DNA of 64,000 nucleotides from Bdellovibrionales bacterium (GCA_018266295.1 JAFEAQ010000015.1:124001-188000), one strand, 5' to 3'. Numbered from the stretch's first letter, positions 45,500 through 54,746 are shown. The notes: generated from the letters alone by a model not told the origin. Translations and numbers: made by a program.

Positions 45500-45879
45500 C
45501 GAAGGCCCTGATTTTGAGCGAAGGCTTCGCAGCGGCTCACCTTTATCACCAAAAAGCCTGGTCTGAAGCCGAAAACAAGGCCTGCTTTGGCAAATGCTTT
45601 ACCGAGCATGGCCATGGCCACAATTACCGCTTTGAGGTCGGCTTTACCGAGCCAAAAACTCCTCGCGAAGAGCTGATGAAGGCCGTTAGAGCGACAACGG
45701 ACCTTTTGGATCACCAGCATCTCAACTTTGTCATTCCGGAGTTCAAGGATCTCGTCCCAACGACCGAAAATATCGCCCTTTATCTCCTAAAAAAACTTCA
45801 AGAGCGCTCCCCAGGGGAGCAGATTTCCTATATAAAGCTCTATGAGATGAACGATTTGTGGGTGGAGATCCGACCGTGA
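45496..45879 (+). CDS. queD: 6-carboxytetrahydropterin synthase (QueD-like)
   Basis: A 127-residue PTPS-fold protein. Zinc His residues are at 15 (AAAHLY), 40 and 42 (HGHGHNY); Cys 34 in GKC lies where the catalytic Cys sits, and DHQHLNF plus PTTENIA complete the active site. It would convert dihydroneopterin triphosphate to 6-carboxytetrahydropterin for queuosine or related pteridines. It overlaps the SDR gene upstream and the pseudouridine synthase downstream by GTGA. No other queuosine genes are in view, so a related pterin activity is also possible. Confidence 0.8.
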   Translation: MTKALILSEGFAAAHLYHQKAWSEAENKACFGKCFTEHGHGHNYRFEVGFTEPKTPREELMKAVRATTDLLDHQHLNFVIPEFKDLVPTTENIALYLLKKLQERSPGEQISYIKLYEMNDLWVEIRP

Positions 45880-46616
45880 GTAATGACGAAAACAAAGTCC
45901 GATTGTCTAAGTTGATGGCTGAAAAAGGCCTTTGCTCGCGTCGTGAGGCCGATACTTACATCGCTGAAGGCCTCGTCATGGTCGATGGCGTGAAAGTCGA
46001 CGTTCTTGGTACGAAGGTTTCTCCAAACGCGCGGATTACTTTGGATGCAAAAGCACTTAAAAATCAGAAAAATCTTGCCACGATCATTTTAAATAAACCG
46101 ATCGGTTATGTCTCAGCCCAGCCAGAGCCTCAGTACACTCCTGCGATCAAGCTGATCACGCCTGAAAACCAATTCGGCGCAAGCAAGCAAAAACTCACGA
46201 AGGAATCCTTCGAGGGTCTTGCGGTTGCAGGCCGCCTGGATATTGATTCTCAGGGCTTGTTGATTTTCACCCAAGACGGTCGCATCGCAAAACAGATCAT
46301 AGGTGAAAACAGCGAGATCGATAAAGAGTACCTCGTGCGCGTTGAAGGCAGACTGCCAAAAGAAAAACTGGAACTTCTTCGCTTTGGACTGGAACTTGAT
46401 GGAAAACCGCTCCGCCCTGCTATTGTTGAGTGGGTGAACGCAGACCAGTTACGATTTGTCCTGACAGAGGGAAAAAAACGTCAAATCCGCCGCATGTGCG
46501 AAGCTGTGGGACTCAAAGTTCGCGGCTTGAAACGCGTTCGAGTCGGAAAACTCATGCTCGGCCATCTTCCTGAGGGAAAATGGCGCTTCTTAGAGCCTGG
46601 CGAGAGTCTTGATTAG
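45876..46616 (+). CDS. 23S rRNA pseudouridine synthase (RluB/RluF family)
   Basis: A 246-residue enzyme. An S4 RNA-binding domain covers about residues 8-60 ([23 protein letters not shown]), followed by the synthase domain with [18 protein letters not shown] carrying the catalytic Asp, and [19 protein letters not shown] at 45876 overlaps the queD stop. It is the third gene of the operon. Whether it is RluB, RluE or RluF cannot be told from sequence alone. Confidence 0.88.
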   Translation: MSNDENKVRLSKLMAEKGLCSRREADTYIAEGLVMVDGVKVDVLGTKVSPNARITLDAKALKNQKNLATIILNKPIGYVSAQPEPQYTPAIKLITPENQFGASKQKLTKESFEGLAVAGRLDIDSQGLLIFTQDGRIAKQIIGENSEIDKEYLVRVEGRLPKEKLELLRFGLELDGKPLRPAIVEWVNADQLRFVLTEGKKRQIRRMCEAVGLKVRGLKRVRVGKLMLGHLPEGKWRFLEPGESLD

Positions 46617-46624
46617 CGCCTTTC

Positions 46625-46679
46625 TTGACACGTGATATACAATTTCTTTCTAGCAATATTGTTAAGTTCATTTAACAAT
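46625..46679 (+). promoter_or_regulatory. Promoter/operator region of the dipeptide operon
   Basis: TTGACA (46625-46630) is a perfect -35 but no good -10 lies 16-18 bases on. A perfect 8-base dyad follows, ATTGTTAA-GTTCAT-TTAACAAT (46658-46679), 33 bases before the dppA-type start. The dyad may be a repressor site. Confidence 0.35.
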
Positions 46680-46712
46680 CGTTTCAGAAAAATAGAACCC
46701 CATGGAGGATTC

Positions 46713-48317
46713 ATGAAACGATTGGTGACATTGAGTGTGCTTATGACGGCGGCTCTTTTCGCAGGCAGCGCTTCTTTTGCGGCAAAAAGTGAAGGCAAAA
46801 CTTTCGTGTACTGCTCTGAAGGCAGTCCAAGTTCTTTTAACCCCCAATTGGTGGCTGATGGAACTTCGCTCAATACCATGCACCCTATTTACAACGGCCT
46901 TGTTGAATTCGAATTGGGCACAACAAAAGTCGTCCCAGCCCTCGCTGAATCTTACACCATCTCTAAAGACAAACTCACTTACACTTTTAAACTTCGCAAA
47001 GGTGTGAAATTTCACACGACAAAGAATTTTACGCCAAAGCGTGAATTCAACGCTGAGGATGTGATCTTCTCTTACGAGAGAATGTGGAAGAAAGATCACC
47101 CTTACCACAATGTCGGCGGCGGTACTTACGAGTACTTCGAAGGTATGGACATGGGTAAAGTCATTAAGTCGATCAAGGCTATTGATCCAATGACTGTAGA
47201 AATCACTTTGAACTACGCGGAAGCTCCTTTCATTGCAAATATGGCAATGCCGTTCATGAGCATCCTTTCAAAAGAATACGCCGATCAACTGACAGCTCAA
47301 GGTAAGCAAGCGGACATCGATCTTGTTCCTGTGGGCACGGGACCTTTTGTGATGCAATCTTATGCAAAAGGCAGCTCTATTAAGTACACGGCGTTTGAGA
47401 ATTACTGGGGTAAAAAAGGCAATATCGAAAAACTTATTTTTGCGATCACTCCGGACGCCAATGTGCGTGCACAGAAATTGAAAACCGGCGAATGCCAGTT
47501 TATCACAGAACCGGCTCCTTCAGACCTCGAAGCTTTAAAGAACGATACAAAAGTCAGCGTGATCAATGCTCCGGGGCTCAATGTTGCTTATCTTGCAATG
47601 AATGTTACAAAAAAGCCGTTTGATAATGTGATGGTTCGTCAGGCCGTGAACTATGCTTTAAACCGTAAAGCGTACATCGATGCGATCTTCCTCGGAAACG
47701 CAACGATTGCTAAAAATCCAATCCCACCGACAATCTGGTCTTATAACGATGCGGTGAAGGACTATGAATACAATCCTGAAAAGGCAAAAGAGCTTTTGAA
47801 GAAAGCCGGCTACCCAAACGGCTTTGAAACTGAAATGTGGACGATGCCCGTTTCCCGCCCTTACAACCCGAACGGCAAAAAGATGGGCGAACTCATGCAA
47901 GCCGATCTTGCAAAAGTGGGCATCAAAATCAAACTCGTTACTTTCGACTGGCCGACTTACTTGTCTAAATCAAAAGTTGGCGAACATACGTTGATCCAAT
48001 TCGGTTGGACTGGCGATAACGGCGACCCGGATAATTTCTTGAATATGCTTCTGGGTTGTTCAAGCGTTGAGTCCGGCTCAAACTACGCTCGTTGGTGCAA
48101 CAAACCATTTAATGATCTTGTGACCGAAGCTAAAAAAGTAACGGACATGAAGAAGCGTACGGATCTGTATAAAAAAGCCCAGGTGATCTTTAAAGAAGAA
48201 GCCCCTTGGGTGACTCTCGATCACTCCTCTGTTCATCGTGCGATGTCTAAGAGTGTAAAGAACTACAAAATGGACCCATTGGGTGCCGACATCTTTAATC
48301 AGGTGAATATCGAGTAG
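46713..48317 (+). CDS. Dipeptide-type ABC transporter binding protein
   Basis: A 534-residue periplasmic family-5 binding protein. ATG 46713 is chosen as GGAGG is 4 bases before it and a good signal peptide follows (cut near SASFAA, residue 23); an upstream in-frame ATG gives no sensible start. VYCSEGSPSSFNPQLVADGT is the DppA-type start, with PALAESYTISKDKLTYTFKLRKGVKFH (18 shown as motif region) typical of the ligand lobe. It is first in a five-gene operon encoding a complete peptide importer. Confidence 0.93.
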   Translation: MKRLVTLSVLMTAALFAGSASFAAKSEGKTFVYCSEGSPSSFNPQLVADGTSLNTMHPIYNGLVEFELGTTKVVPALAESYTISKDKLTYTFKLRKGVKFHTTKNFTPKREFNAEDVIFSYERMWKKDHPYHNVGGGTYEYFEGMDMGKVIKSIKAIDPMTVEITLNYAEAPFIANMAMPFMSILSKEYADQLTAQGKQADIDLVPVGTGPFVMQSYAKGSSIKYTAFENYWGKKGNIEKLIFAITPDANVRAQKLKTGECQFITEPAPSDLEALKNDTKVSVINAPGLNVAYLAMNVTKKPFDNVMVRQAVNYALNRKAYIDAIFLGNATIAKNPIPPTIWSYNDAVKDYEYNPEKAKELLKKAGYPNGFETEMWTMPVSRPYNPNGKKMGELMQADLAKVGIKIKLVTFDWPTYLSKSKVGEHTLIQFGWTGDNGDPDNFLNMLLGCSSVESGSNYARWCNKPFNDLVTEAKKVTDMKKRTDLYKKAQVIFKEEAPWVTLDHSSVHRAMSKSVKNYKMDPLGADIFNQVNIE

Positions 48318-48329
48318 ATCGGTTTTAGG

Positions 48330-49361
48330 ATGTTGCTATTTGCGCTCAAAAAAATCATGGAAGTGCTTCTCACTCTTGTGGGAATCACTTTCGTTTGTTT
48401 TCTGCTGATCCGCTTGGTGCCGGGGGATCCGGTACTCCTCATGATCGGCGAGCGCAATCTGGATCCCGTCGCCTATGCGGAAGCAAAAGCCAAACTCGGC
48501 CTTGATAAACCCATTGTCAGTCAGTTTGCAAGCTACGCAGGACAAGTGGTCACTGGCGACCTCGGGACCTCAATCACATCGAAAGCTCCGGTATGGACTG
48601 AGTTTAAGGAGCATTTCCCTGCAACAGTAGAACTCAGTATTGTCGCTTTGATTTTTGCGGTTCTATTTTCAATTCCCTTTGGCATTCTTGCGGCCGTTAA
48701 GAAAAACACCTTCTTTGATTATTTTCTGATGGGTACATCTCTGACCGGCTATTCGATGCCGATCTTTTGGTGGGGCCTTGTTTTAATTTTGTTTTTCTCG
48801 GTCAAACTCGGCTGGACTCCAGTTTCAGGCCGCATTGCCCTTGAGTACGATATTCCGGTCAAGACAGGGTTCTATTTGATTGATGCTTTAAGTTCCGAAG
48901 TCCGCGAGGCTGAGGGGTTTAAACCTTTCTGGAGTGCGGTTCAGCACCTTATCTTGCCGATGATTGTGCTAGGAACAATCCCTCTTGCTGTCATGGCACG
49001 TATGACTCGCTCTAGCTTTTTAGAAGTTTTAGGCGAAGACTTTGTCCGTACAGCACGCGCCAAAGGTCTTTCTGAGAAACGCGTGATTCTCGTGCACGCT
49101 TTTCGCAATGCTTTGATCCCGATTGTGACGACTCTGGCTCTCTGCTTTGGCACCGTGATTACGGGCGCGATCCTGACTGAAACAATTTTTAGCTGGCCTG
49201 GAGTTGGAAAGTGGATCGTCACAAGCATTACTTCACGTGATTACCCGACTATTCAGGGCGGTGTATTAATTATTGCTGTGATTATTGTATTAACAAATAC
49301 GTTGGTTGATTTGATTTATATTTACCTAAATCCGCGTATTAAAAACGCCTTGTTGAAATAG
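48330..49361 (+). CDS. Dipeptide-type ABC transporter permease (DppB-like)
   Basis: A 343-residue inner-membrane permease with about six membrane segments. LVPGDPVLLMIGERN at the N-terminus and the EAA loop EDFVRTARAKGLSEKRVILVHAFRNALIP are hallmarks. It lies 12 bases behind the binding protein; TAGG precedes its ATG. A second permease follows. Confidence 0.93.
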   Translation: MLLFALKKIMEVLLTLVGITFVCFLLIRLVPGDPVLLMIGERNLDPVAYAEAKAKLGLDKPIVSQFASYAGQVVTGDLGTSITSKAPVWTEFKEHFPATVELSIVALIFAVLFSIPFGILAAVKKNTFFDYFLMGTSLTGYSMPIFWWGLVLILFFSVKLGWTPVSGRIALEYDIPVKTGFYLIDALSSEVREAEGFKPFWSAVQHLILPMIVLGTIPLAVMARMTRSSFLEVLGEDFVRTARAKGLSEKRVILVHAFRNALIPIVTTLALCFGTVITGAILTETIFSWPGVGKWIVTSITSRDYPTIQGGVLIIAVIIVLTNTLVDLIYIYLNPRIKNALLK

Positions 49362-49362
49362 C

Positions 49363-50226
49363 ATGAAAGATTTTTTAAACGAACTCAGCCGCGACATTCG
49401 CAAAAACAAAGGAGCCTTCGCGGGCCTTTTGCTGATTTTGTTTTTTATCTTGCTTGCGCTGTTTGCGCCTTTTCTTTCACCGTATCAACCGGATCAAGTC
49501 ATTGATGGCGCTCTTCGCCTGCCACCGGGGGCTGATTACAACGGCCATTACTTTCTTTTTGGAACCGACGATATCGGCCGTGACCTCTTTACACGAATTC
49601 TCTTTGGCGCCCGTGTCTCATTGATGGTGGGCCTCAGTGTGGTCGTGCTTGCCGCAAGTCTTGGGACTTTCTTAGGTCTCATGGCGGGCTATTTCGGCGG
49701 CTGGACTGATAGAGTGATTTCACGTGTGATGGATTTCATCATGGCACTTCCCGCTGTGCTATTTGCGATCGTGATCGTAGCTGTTCTTGGCCCGGGCCTC
49801 GTAAACGCCGTTGTGGCAGTTTCCATTGTGGCCCTTCCGAACTTCACACGCTTGATTCGCGCGCAAGTTCTCGCAGAGAAAAACAAACAATACGTCCAGG
49901 CAGCGCGATTGTACGGCGCCGGGCATTTTAGAATTCTTTTTAAAGAAATTCTCCCGAACTGTGTCGCTCCCCTCATCGTTCAAGGCAGCCTGGGTTTTAG
50001 CGATGGTGTTTTAAATTGCGCAGCCCTTGGTTTTTTGGGCTTAGGAGCTCAAGCGCCAACTCCGGAATGGGGCACGATGCTTTCAGACGCTCGAAGTTTT
50101 TTAGAAAGCTCCCCGTGGATGGTAAATCTTCCGGGTATTTGCATTCTGCTTGTTGTTCTTTCGTTTAACCTTCTTGGCGACGGTCTTCGCGATGCCCTGG
50201 ACCCACGCCTTAAGAACCGTGCCTGA
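49363..50226 (+). CDS. Dipeptide-type ABC transporter permease (DppC-like)
   Basis: A 287-residue inner-membrane permease. FGTDDIGRDLFTRILFGARVSL is the DppC landmark, and the EAA loop is KQYVQAARLYGAGHFRILFKEILPN. It starts 1 base after the DppB-like stop. Confidence 0.93.
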   Translation: MKDFLNELSRDIRKNKGAFAGLLLILFFILLALFAPFLSPYQPDQVIDGALRLPPGADYNGHYFLFGTDDIGRDLFTRILFGARVSLMVGLSVVVLAASLGTFLGLMAGYFGGWTDRVISRVMDFIMALPAVLFAIVIVAVLGPGLVNAVVAVSIVALPNFTRLIRAQVLAEKNKQYVQAARLYGAGHFRILFKEILPNCVAPLIVQGSLGFSDGVLNCAALGFLGLGAQAPTPEWGTMLSDARSFLESSPWMVNLPGICILLVVLSFNLLGDGLRDALDPRLKNRA

Positions 50227-50234
50227 GGTGAGAC

Positions 50235-51200
50235 TTGTTGCTGGAAATTGAAGATCTCTCAGTGCAATTTAAAACCGATTCAGGAGTTCTCGAAGCTCTC
50301 CGCCCTGTTTCTTTTTCACTCGCAGAATCTGAAGTCCTTGGCGTGGTCGGTGAATCCGGCTCCGGAAAAAGCGTCACGAACCTTGCGCTCATGGGACTTC
50401 TTCCCGCAAATGCCAAGATCAGCGCCAAGAAAGTCGTCTTTAACGGAAAAAATCTTGATTTGAATTCACAGAAAGAACTTCGCAAAATCCGCGGTTCGCA
50501 GATTTCGATGATCTTTCAAGACCCGATGACAGCTTTGAATCCGAGCTTGAAGGTCGGCTATCAAATGATCGAAACCCTTCGCTGTCATTTTGATATCAAC
50601 AAAGAAGTGGCTCGAAGCCGCGCTATTTCACTGCTTGAACGCGTGGGCATTCCAAATGCTGAGAAAAGACTTTCATCCTACCCGTTTGAACTTTCAGGCG
50701 GCATGAGTCAACGTGTGATGATTGCGATGGCGATCAGCTGCCATCCAAAACTTCTGATCGCGGATGAACCCACAACAGCTCTTGACGTCACTATTCAAAA
50801 ACAGATTTTAGATCTGCTGTTGGATTTACAGAAAGAAAACAAGATGTCGATGATTTTTGTGAGTCACGACTTAGCCCTTGTCAGAAAGTATTCTCACCGC
50901 GTGCAAGTGATGTATGCCGGAGAAATCGCCGAAAGCGGCCGCACAGAAGACGTCATTCAGCATCCGCATCATCCCTACACCTTTGGCCTTTTAAAAGCGC
51001 GTCCGAGCGCCCATGAAGGACTCGCAAAAGAACCTCTTTATGCTATCCCGGGCGTCGTGCCGTCGTTAAGAGCGCGTCCTACGGGCTGTCAGTTTCATCC
51101 ACGCTGTTCGCGCGCAACCGATGTTTGTAAAACGCTGGATCCAAAACTGATGGGCTCTTCACAAAAGTTTGCCTGCCATCATCCACTGGAGACCCCATGA
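50235..51200 (+). CDS. Dipeptide-type ABC transporter ATPase (DppD-like)
   Basis: A 321-residue ATPase. Walker A VGESGSGKS, signature LSGGMSQRVMIAMA, Walker B LLIADEPTTALD and the C-terminal Cys-rich GCQFHPRCSRATDVC that marks peptide ATPases of this group (it can carry an iron-sulfur cluster) are all present. It begins with a TTG (50235 or 50238); GAGGTGAG lies close upstream. It overlaps the next ATPase by ATGA. Confidence 0.92.
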   Translation: MLLEIEDLSVQFKTDSGVLEALRPVSFSLAESEVLGVVGESGSGKSVTNLALMGLLPANAKISAKKVVFNGKNLDLNSQKELRKIRGSQISMIFQDPMTALNPSLKVGYQMIETLRCHFDINKEVARSRAISLLERVGIPNAEKRLSSYPFELSGGMSQRVMIAMAISCHPKLLIADEPTTALDVTIQKQILDLLLDLQKENKMSMIFVSHDLALVRKYSHRVQVMYAGEIAESGRTEDVIQHPHHPYTFGLLKARPSAHEGLAKEPLYAIPGVVPSLRARPTGCQFHPRCSRATDVCKTLDPKLMGSSQKFACHHPLETP

Positions 51201-51958
51201 GTCTTTTACAGGTCAAAAACCTCAAAAAGTCTTATGTTACAAAGAACCTCCTCGGAAAAACCGAAGAATACCAGGTTCTTAAAGGCATTTCGTTTGAGCT
51301 TGCTGAAAACAAAATTCTTGGCGTGGTCGGCGAATCCGGCTGTGGCAAATCGACTCTGGCAAAAGTGCTAACCCGTTTAGAGGATTTTAGCGAAGGCGAG
51401 ATTTTCTTTAACGGCAAGAATCTTCGTGAGATTTCTGCGAAAAATTTCCCGCACGAAATTCAGATGGTTTTTCAGGATCCTTATCAATCTTTAAACCCAC
51501 GCAAAAAAGCCTGGGAAATTATTGCTGATCCTATTTTGGTGACTGAGAGGGTTTCCGTCAAAGAAGCCAAAACCCGGGCGCTTGAAATGATGAGAAAAGT
51601 GGGCCTTCTAATTGAAACTGCTGATCGCTATCCGCATCAGTTCAGCGGCGGCCAACGTCAGCGTCTAGGAATTGCCCGTGCATTGATGCTGCGACCGAAG
51701 TTGCTTATTCTAGATGAGCCGGTTTCAGCTCTGGACGTTTCTATTCAGGCGCAGGTTTTAAATCTGCTTTTAGAACTGCAACGTGAATTCAAGCTCAGTA
51801 TGATTTTTATCTCCCATGATCTTACGGTGGTGAAACACATTTCCGACGAAACGTTGGTTTTGTATTTCGGCGAAATCGCTGAACGTGCTCCGAGCCAGCA
51901 GCTTTTCACAAATCCACAGCACGCCTACACCAAGAAGCTGCTTGAGAGCGCCCCATAA
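51197..51958 (+). CDS. Dipeptide-type ABC transporter ATPase (DppF-like)
   Basis: A 253-residue ATPase. Walker A VGESGCGKST, signature FSGGQRQRLGIARAL and Walker B LLILDEPVSALD are present. It ends short and lacks the C-terminal Cys-rich segment often seen in DppF, which is normal for many relatives. It is the last gene of the operon and is followed by a terminator. Confidence 0.92.
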   Translation: MSLLQVKNLKKSYVTKNLLGKTEEYQVLKGISFELAENKILGVVGESGCGKSTLAKVLTRLEDFSEGEIFFNGKNLREISAKNFPHEIQMVFQDPYQSLNPRKKAWEIIADPILVTERVSVKEAKTRALEMMRKVGLLIETADRYPHQFSGGQRQRLGIARALMLRPKLLILDEPVSALDVSIQAQVLNLLLELQREFKLSMIFISHDLTVVKHISDETLVLYFGEIAERAPSQQLFTNPQHAYTKKLLESAP

Positions 51959-51984
51959 AAAAAGGCCCCGTTTCCGGAGCCTTT
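51957..51984. terminator. Bidirectional terminator after the dipeptide operon
   Basis: AAAGGC-C-CCG (51961-51970) pairs with CGG-A-GCCTTT (51975-51984) with one mismatch. Seven A precede, so the minus-strand form ends in seven T and suits the secreted-kinase gene ending at 52009; the plus form has only a short T run. Confidence 0.75.
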
Positions 51985-52008
51985 GTAGTTTAAAATTTCA
52001 AATATTGA

Positions 52009-53442
52009 TTATGGATTTTGGCAATTCACTGGAGTTGCCGCGAACTTTTTCTGGTAAGCGTCTTTATAGCTGACGAGGTCAAACTTCAAAGTTCCTGCCT
52101 GGCAAGCTTTCATCAAGACTGCCGCCGCCATCTTTGTATTGCCGATTGTCTGCCTCAAAGAGTCCGCACGAAGACCGTAGTTTGCTAAAGCCTGATAGTT
52201 TGCACCTTGCTTATCGAAATCGTCTGATAATTTTATCAAACGGCGGTAAGTGTCTGCGGAAATATGACGAATGCTTTCGAGCATACCCGTCGACTTCGTG
52301 AAGTTCGCGTAAGAAATCATCGCACCGGCATCGTTGTCGCCGATAGATGTTTTCTGAACCAGAACCGGATTGAAAGCAGCGATCTCAGCCGGTGGTTTAA
52401 TGGTAGTTTTCTTTAAAAGGGCTACTTTAGAGTCTACTTTTGCAGTTTGGACTTTACCGCTGGCATCTTGGAAAACCCAGAACCAGCGATAGTCGATGTT
52501 ACCGATACGATCTTGCTGGCTGAAAATATAATCAAGAATCACGATTTCACTGATCTCTTTCATCCACAAAGTGACTTGAGTTGCTGAAGGACGTACGCCC
52601 GCAAAACCGCGAGACATTGCCGGATCTTTGAAAGCTTGGTTAATGCCATCTTCAATTGCCGCCGGCATATCTTGAGACGAGCGTAACGCAGCAAAGCCTG
52701 GAGTTTTTTGGAAGTCCATGTTTTGGCCTTTACCCCAGCCGCTAGCACGTGTGCCGTTGACTTCAACACCGTATCGTTCGCCTTTATCTTTTAAAAGAAC
52801 GCCATAAAGCTGGCCGTCCGCCGTGAAAAGATCTGAAGTTGGTGAGTAAGACGCCGGATTCATTTCGGCATCTTTCAAATGGCTCCAGCCTGCGATATTC
52901 ATTTTCGCATTTGCTGGCGGATGAGCTTTTGTAGAAACGCGGTCATAGTGTTCTTTGCGATCCATCGTCCTGTAGACTGCTACTGGAACATCCACTGTTG
53001 CATCCAAGGCGCGTGAGAAGTGATAATAAAGCATCGATGAATTTGAATAAGTCCCGCTCGTGTCCGGGCGGTTCATTGTTTGTTTAAACTTAGCAATTGA
53101 ATCCAGTGAACTGTCTCTGCCGCAGTTTGAAGCTTCGGACTGAGCCGACATTTTGCCGCTTTTAGAGTTGTCCATAACGATAGTACCAGGGCTTGTACTC
53201 CAAGTCTTTGGACAAAGGGCCACGGAGTTATTATAGAAGTTCAGAGAGCAAAACTCTTTTTCCTTTTGAATGTCCCCGTCTGAGTATTTACCAAGAGGCA
53301 ATTTCGTTAAGGCAATACAAGACTCGGTGACACCGTTAGGTGATTTAAACTGGGTTACATCACCGGAAAGAGCCGCCATTGCCGGATGGATGTTCATAAA
53401 AACCATTAAAGGAGCCAAAAGAATTTGCTTAGGGGATTTCAT
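52009..53442 (-). CDS. Secreted protein with FAM20C-like kinase motifs
   Basis: A 477-residue exported protein. The signal peptide ends near AMAA (about residue 24). The C-terminal half resembles FAM20C-type secretory kinases: LDYIFSQQDRIGN (Asp 311, Arg 312) mirrors the animal DFLMGNMDRHHYE catalytic loop, IGDNDAG (about 367-373) mirrors the metal-binding DNGRGF, and a following ADTYRRLIKLSDDF mirrors the CRIRKSTYLRLQ helix. GVLLKDKGERYGVEVNG could supply the nucleotide Lys. GGAGG lies 4 bases before the ATG at 53442. No close relative is known to me, and the assignment rests on motif spacing only. A palindrome (53536) lies 94 bases upstream. Confidence 0.6.
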   Translation of the reverse strand: MKSPKQILLAPLMVFMNIHPAMAALSGDVTQFKSPNGVTESCIALTKLPLGKYSDGDIQKEKEFCSLNFYNNSVALCPKTWSTSPGTIVMDNSKSGKMSAQSEASNCGRDSSLDSIAKFKQTMNRPDTSGTYSNSSMLYYHFSRALDATVDVPVAVYRTMDRKEHYDRVSTKAHPPANAKMNIAGWSHLKDAEMNPASYSPTSDLFTADGQLYGVLLKDKGERYGVEVNGTRASGWGKGQNMDFQKTPGFAALRSSQDMPAAIEDGINQAFKDPAMSRGFAGVRPSATQVTLWMKEISEIVILDYIFSQQDRIGNIDYRWFWVFQDASGKVQTAKVDSKVALLKKTTIKPPAEIAAFNPVLVQKTSIGDNDAGAMISYANFTKSTGMLESIRHISADTYRRLIKLSDDFDKQGANYQALANYGLRADSLRQTIGNTKMAAAVLMKACQAGTLKFDLVSYKDAYQKKFAATPVNCQNP

Positions 53443-53535
53443 AGAACCTCCAAATATTTTTAATATCGAAGGTCTTAAGAGCAAGGCTGTTGCCACGGAA
53501 GCAGCACCCGAGATCCACTAAACCTGTTTAGGCTA

Positions 53536-53550
53536 TCTCAAAATGAGACA
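53536..53550. promoter_or_regulatory. TCTCA/TGAGA palindrome
   Basis: TCTCAAAATGAGACA, identical to the site at 10085. It lies 94 bases upstream of the kinase-like gene, oriented as at 10085 relative to its minus-strand gene, and abuts TTAGGCTATCT, which is also found upstream of the GH71 gene (58359). Confidence 0.38.
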
Positions 53551-53870
53551 AGCGCAATTTCCGCCATCCGGCTGCCAACGCAATAGACACTAATTCCAAA
53601 TAGACCACCACCATCAAGAGTCCCACAAAAGAGCAGCGCAGCTCAAAGAGCCTAGAATTAGGCCCCTCATTGAGCCTCTTCCGGATGAGACCGAATAAAT
53701 AGCAACCCAAGTCCTTGAAGTACGACACCTCGGCACGCAAGGAATGAATCCCAACGAGCTTCATATCAAACCAACAAGATCTGATCCAGAAAAGCGACCT
53801 GGTACCTTTTCAATAACCTGATTCTCTCCCCTCCAAAAATATCTAAATCGCCCCCATATACCTCACCTGG

Positions 53871-53887
53871 CCGACCACGATGGTCGG
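53871..53887. repeat. Small perfect palindrome, REP-like candidate
   Basis: CCGACCA (53871-53877), CGA, TGGTCGG (53881-53887): a 7-base perfect stem with a 3-base loop, no T tract. It lies 264 bases before a solitary RAYT-like transposase, so it could be a REP-type element that the transposase acts on. Only one copy is seen here. Confidence 0.3.
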
Positions 53888-54150
53888 ACAGCCCCGTTCT
53901 CACGGATGGATGACCACCGCGAAGTAAGCGACTGGGCGAACACGTAAGTCTCATCGCACATCACAGAAAAATTGAAACTCTCAACATGCCTCTTAAGGAG
54001 CTGATGAATTCAAATAATCACGTAGATAGAAGAAAGACATAGAAAATAGAGAGAATAGAGAGAGGTAGAAATCTTAAATCTTCTTATAAATCATTTACTT
54101 AGCACTAAATCCATTGACCTCATATCAACAAATTATTATATTGCCCTCGA

Positions 54151-54726
54151 ATGAAGAAATCCTCCTCCCCACTTTTTGATTATCATGACTCTGGTGCTAC
54201 AAAACGTAAGTACGGAAGAACCACTCATGGGGGAGTTGATTCAAAAGGTCGCCGTAAAGAATACCGTCCACTTTCAGAAAAGAAATGGATCCATCTCACC
54301 CTAAAATCTTCTAAAGCAAAAGGCCCATGGAGCTTCCTCACTCCAAAGAATCAACAAATCATCCGCGAAATCCTTAAATCCAAATCAAAAAAATGGGGCG
54401 TACAGATCGCAGAAGTCGTCAACGTCGGGAATCACCTTCACATCAAGCTTAAATTCAAGTACCGCGAAGGCTTTCAAAACTTCCTAAGATCCGTAACAGC
54501 ACTCATCGCAAGAAAAATCACCAACGCCCGCCGTGGGCATGCTGCCGGTAAGTTCTGGCAAGGCCTCGCCTTCACCCGCGTGATCAAAACCCACATCGAA
54601 GAACTCCAGCTCCGTGGCTACTTCAAAGCCAACCGCCTTCAAGCTGCCAAAGGCCAGAAAGCGCGTGAGGAGTACTTACAGAAATTCAATGAATGGGTCT
54701 CTCGGATGCGGCCAGGGACTGCGTGA
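54151..54726 (+). CDS. HUH/Y1 transposase, RAYT-like
   Basis: A 191-residue single-strand transposase of the Y1 (IS200/RAYT) type. The metal-binding HUH pair is His 95 and His 97 in NHLHIKL, and the nucleophile is likely Tyr 157 in RGYFKANR, which corresponds to the YIxxNP signature of RAYTs. A basic Lys/Arg-rich N-terminus precedes it. No accessory gene, terminal repeats or second copy is seen. The upstream AT-rich tract and the 20-base gap to the convergent DUF455 gene fit an insertion. It may be a domesticated REP-linked enzyme rather than a mobile element. Confidence 0.8.
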   Translation: MKKSSSPLFDYHDSGATKRKYGRTTHGGVDSKGRRKEYRPLSEKKWIHLTLKSSKAKGPWSFLTPKNQQIIREILKSKSKKWGVQIAEVVNVGNHLHIKLKFKYREGFQNFLRSVTALIARKITNARRGHAAGKFWQGLAFTRVIKTHIEELQLRGYFKANRLQAAKGQKAREEYLQKFNEWVSRMRPGTA

Positions 54727-54746
54727 GTGCAGGGGTCTGCTCGCTG

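Larger units (their letters stand above)
53443..54150. other. Long intergenic region before the transposase
   Basis: About 700 bases without a supported gene. Two minus-strand frames (53528-53764 and 53766-53954) have no ribosome sites and an implausible composition. From about 53970 the DNA is distinctly AT-rich up to the transposase start, unlike its surroundings. It holds palindromes at 53536 and 53871. Confidence 0.5.

Noticed and set aside
53528-53954. Two short minus-strand frames in the pre-transposase gap
   Set aside because: No ribosome sites, odd amino-acid composition and no family signal.
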